From contig JAGCLI010000021.1 of assembly GCA_017647065.1 (NCBI GenBank), positions 1 to 8,707 on the forward strand: DNA of 8,707 nucleotides, in the 5' to 3' direction. The notes beneath the pieces were generated by a model, which had not been told where the DNA came from, ran no database searches, and saw only the letters and a list, made by a program, of their open reading frames with translations. How positions within the stretch are numbered: position 1 is the first letter of the stretch; every line of letters starts with the position of its first letter. This DNA is from Bacteroidales bacterium (GTDB lineage Bacteria > Bacteroidota > Bacteroidia > Bacteroidales > P3). A program made the position numbers and the translations under genes. Below are positions 7,925 to 8,707 of this stretch, in pieces.

Positions 7925-7927
7925 TTT

Positions 7928-8287
7928 ATGAAGAAATATTTGTTAATAATTGTCGGTTGTTTGAGTTTAGGCTTGGGAATCATAGGAATGTTTTTGCCTG
8001 TTTTGCCTACAACTCCTTTTTTGCTTTTAAGTGCAGGTTGTTTTCTTAGAAGCTCAAAGTCTTTGTATGATTGGCTTTTAAATCACAAACATTTGGGTGG
8101 ATATATAAAAGATTTTATAGAACATAAAGCAATAAGTAAAAAAATAAAAATAACAATTATAACGACCTTATGGGCAACTATTTTATTATCTGTAATGATA
8201 GTGGGGTTAATGTGGATTAAAATCCTTTTAATTCTAATAGCCATAGGAGTAAGTGTGCATATTCTTCATTTTAAAACAAAGAAATAA
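7928..8287 (+). CDS. DUF454 (YbaN-like) small inner-membrane protein
   Basis: The gene encodes a 119-residue membrane protein of the DUF454 family, whose E. coli member is YbaN. The family hallmark, LPVLPTTPFLLLSAGCF (residues 23-39), is present in the first third, after an N-terminal hydrophobic helix (about 4-22). A charged middle stretch (about 41-72: short helix, NHKHLGGYIKDF, basic segment) leads to two more hydrophobic helices (about 73-94 and 96-113) and a basic C-terminus. Length and layout are normal for the family. The molecular function is not established, and I infer none. The ATG at 7928 is chosen over the TTG at 7913 because the latter is part of the -7 promoter box and the protein begins MKKYLLII at the ATG, a natural membrane-protein N-terminus. 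It is divergent from murF-alr and followed by a hairpin, so it is probably monocistronic. Confidence 0.88.
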   Translation: MKKYLLIIVGCLSLGLGIIGMFLPVLPTTPFLLLSAGCFLRSSKSLYDWLLNHKHLGGYIKDFIEHKAISKKIKITIITTLWATILLSVMIVGLMWIKILLILIAIGVSVHILHFKTKK

Positions 8288-8308
8288 AAAAATAAAACAA
8301 AGAGTTAG

Positions 8309-8336
8309 AAAAATATTTTAGCGTAATATTTTTTTT
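8309..8336 (+). terminator. AT-only terminator-like hairpin after the DUF454 gene
   Basis: AAAAATATT (8309-8317) and AATATTTTT (8325-8333) form a perfect 9-base inverted repeat around the loop TTAGCGT. The right arm runs into an 8-base T tract (8329-8336). It begins 21 bases after the DUF454 stop, a typical terminator position. The stem has no G-C pair, so its strength is doubtful. Confidence 0.4.
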
Positions 8337-8349
8337 ATTCAAAGAATAA
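8335..8349. repeat. Short inverted repeat overlapping the -33 region of gdhA
   Basis: TTATTC (8335-8340) and GAATAA (8344-8349) are perfect 6-base inverted arms around AAA. The repeat ends 4 bases before the putative -7 box at 8354, so it covers the -33 zone. Operator function is only a possibility; short AT palindromes are common in DNA of this composition. Confidence 0.3.
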
Positions 8350-8353
8350 TATC

Positions 8354-8361
8354 TAACTTTG
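8354..8361 (+). promoter_or_regulatory. Putative -7 element of the gdhA promoter
   Basis: TAACTTTG matches the TAnnTTTG consensus of Bacteroidota promoters and lies 55 bases before the gdhA ATG, allowing a leader of roughly 50 bases. No TTG is found at the expected -33 spacing; that zone is T-rich and carries the small inverted repeat. The A-rich stretch just before the start codon (8401-8413) fits the translation-initiation preference of this phylum. Confidence 0.55.
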
Positions 8362-8416
8362 CAACACGAAACAAATTTAGTGTTTAAAATAACGTTTTAA
8401 TAAAAAATAAAAAGAC

Positions 8417-8707
8417 ATGGACGTAAAAAAACTTTTAGCAGAAGTAGAAGCAAAGAACCCTGGACAACCATTGTTCTTGCAAGCAGTAACAGAAGTATTG
8501 GAAACAATCGAAGAATATGTTGCTGAACACCCAAAATACGATAACTACAAGATTATAGAAAGAATGGTAGAAACTGATAGAATATTCCAATTCAAAGTAG
8601 AATTGTTAGATGATAAAGGAGAAATCCACGTAAACAGAGGATTCAGAGTTCAATTCAACAACGCAATTGGACCTTACAAAGGAGGATTACGTTTCCACCC
8701 TGCTGTA
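8417..8707 (+). CDS. gdhA: Glutamate dehydrogenase, N-terminal part (cut by window edge)
   Basis: The first 97 residues of a hexameric-type glutamate dehydrogenase are present. The enzyme interconverts 2-oxoglutarate plus ammonium and glutamate with NAD(P)H in the cytoplasm. The N-terminal helical segment is followed by the family's substrate-binding motif GPYKGGLRFHP (85-95), in which K88 matches the glutamate-binding lysine. The catalytic lysine and the coenzyme domain lie outside the window, so NADP versus NAD preference cannot be read; the N-terminal sequence resembles the NADP-type bacterial enzymes. Codon choice differs sharply from the other genes here: every Phe is TTC, every Asn AAC, every His CAC and every Gly GGA, whereas the neighbours use mostly TTT and AAT. 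This fits a highly expressed gene. It has its own promoter box and a leader of about 50 bases with an A-rich stretch before the ATG. Confidence 0.95.
   Translation, partial: MDVKKLLAEVEAKNPGQPLFLQAVTEVLETIEEYVAEHPKYDNYKIIERMVETDRIFQFKVELLDDKGEIHVNRGFRVQFNNAIGPYKGGLRFHPAV

Noticed and set aside
7913..7927. TTG start that would add MHSQF to the DUF454 protein
   Set aside because: The codon is part of the TAATTTTG promoter element; the ATG at 7928 gives the normal N-terminus.
8384..8400. TTAAAA-TAACG-TTTTAA inverted repeat in the gdhA leader
   Set aside because: Six AT-only pairs in very AT-rich DNA are expected by chance; there is no sign of a riboswitch or attenuator in the roughly 50-base leader.
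1..8707. CRISPR arrays, tRNA/rRNA genes, insertion sequences, defence genes
   Set aside because: No regularly spaced repeats, cloverleaf-like sequences, transposase motifs or terminal inverted repeats were seen; gaps between genes are all under 130 bases.

Overview
The window is AT-rich chromosomal DNA, most likely from a member of the Bacteroidota, probably order Bacteroidales. Four things point there. Recognisable Shine-Dalgarno sites are largely absent. Several intergenic regions carry TAnnTTTG boxes, the -7 element typical of this phylum. The first gene encodes a TonB-receptor-like outer-membrane barrel. MurF and alanine racemase are fused in one protein, an arrangement known from this phylum. 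No species can be named from the sequence alone.

Layout. Positions 1-1168 hold the 3' part of an outer-membrane beta-barrel gene (+). Next comes a tight + strand potassium-uptake cluster: trkA (1191-2531), a first trkH (2544-3995) and a second, diverged trkH (4005-5462), separated by only 12 and 9 bases. A convergent minus-strand gene (5478-7877) encodes the two-domain MurF ligase/alanine racemase. A compact intergenic region (7878-7927) holds divergent promoters arranged with exact mirror symmetry. It is followed by a small DUF454 (YbaN-like) membrane protein gene (7928-8287, +). A 129-base gap (8288-8416) holds a terminator-like hairpin, a small inverted repeat and a -7 promoter box. The window ends inside a glutamate dehydrogenase gene (8417 onward, +).

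Functionally this is mostly housekeeping: K+ import (one TrkA ring and two TrkH channels), peptidoglycan precursor synthesis (D-Ala supply and D-Ala-D-Ala addition in one polypeptide) and ammonia assimilation. I see no mobile element, CRISPR array, RNA gene or clearly new multi-gene system. The points most worth a second look are the two dissimilar TrkH subunits served by one TrkA, the loss of glycines in the gating loop of the first TrkH, the symmetric near-leaderless divergent promoter, and unusual residues in the MurF-Alr active-site motifs. Apart from the unsampled 5' end of the first gene and 3' end of the last, all genes look intact.
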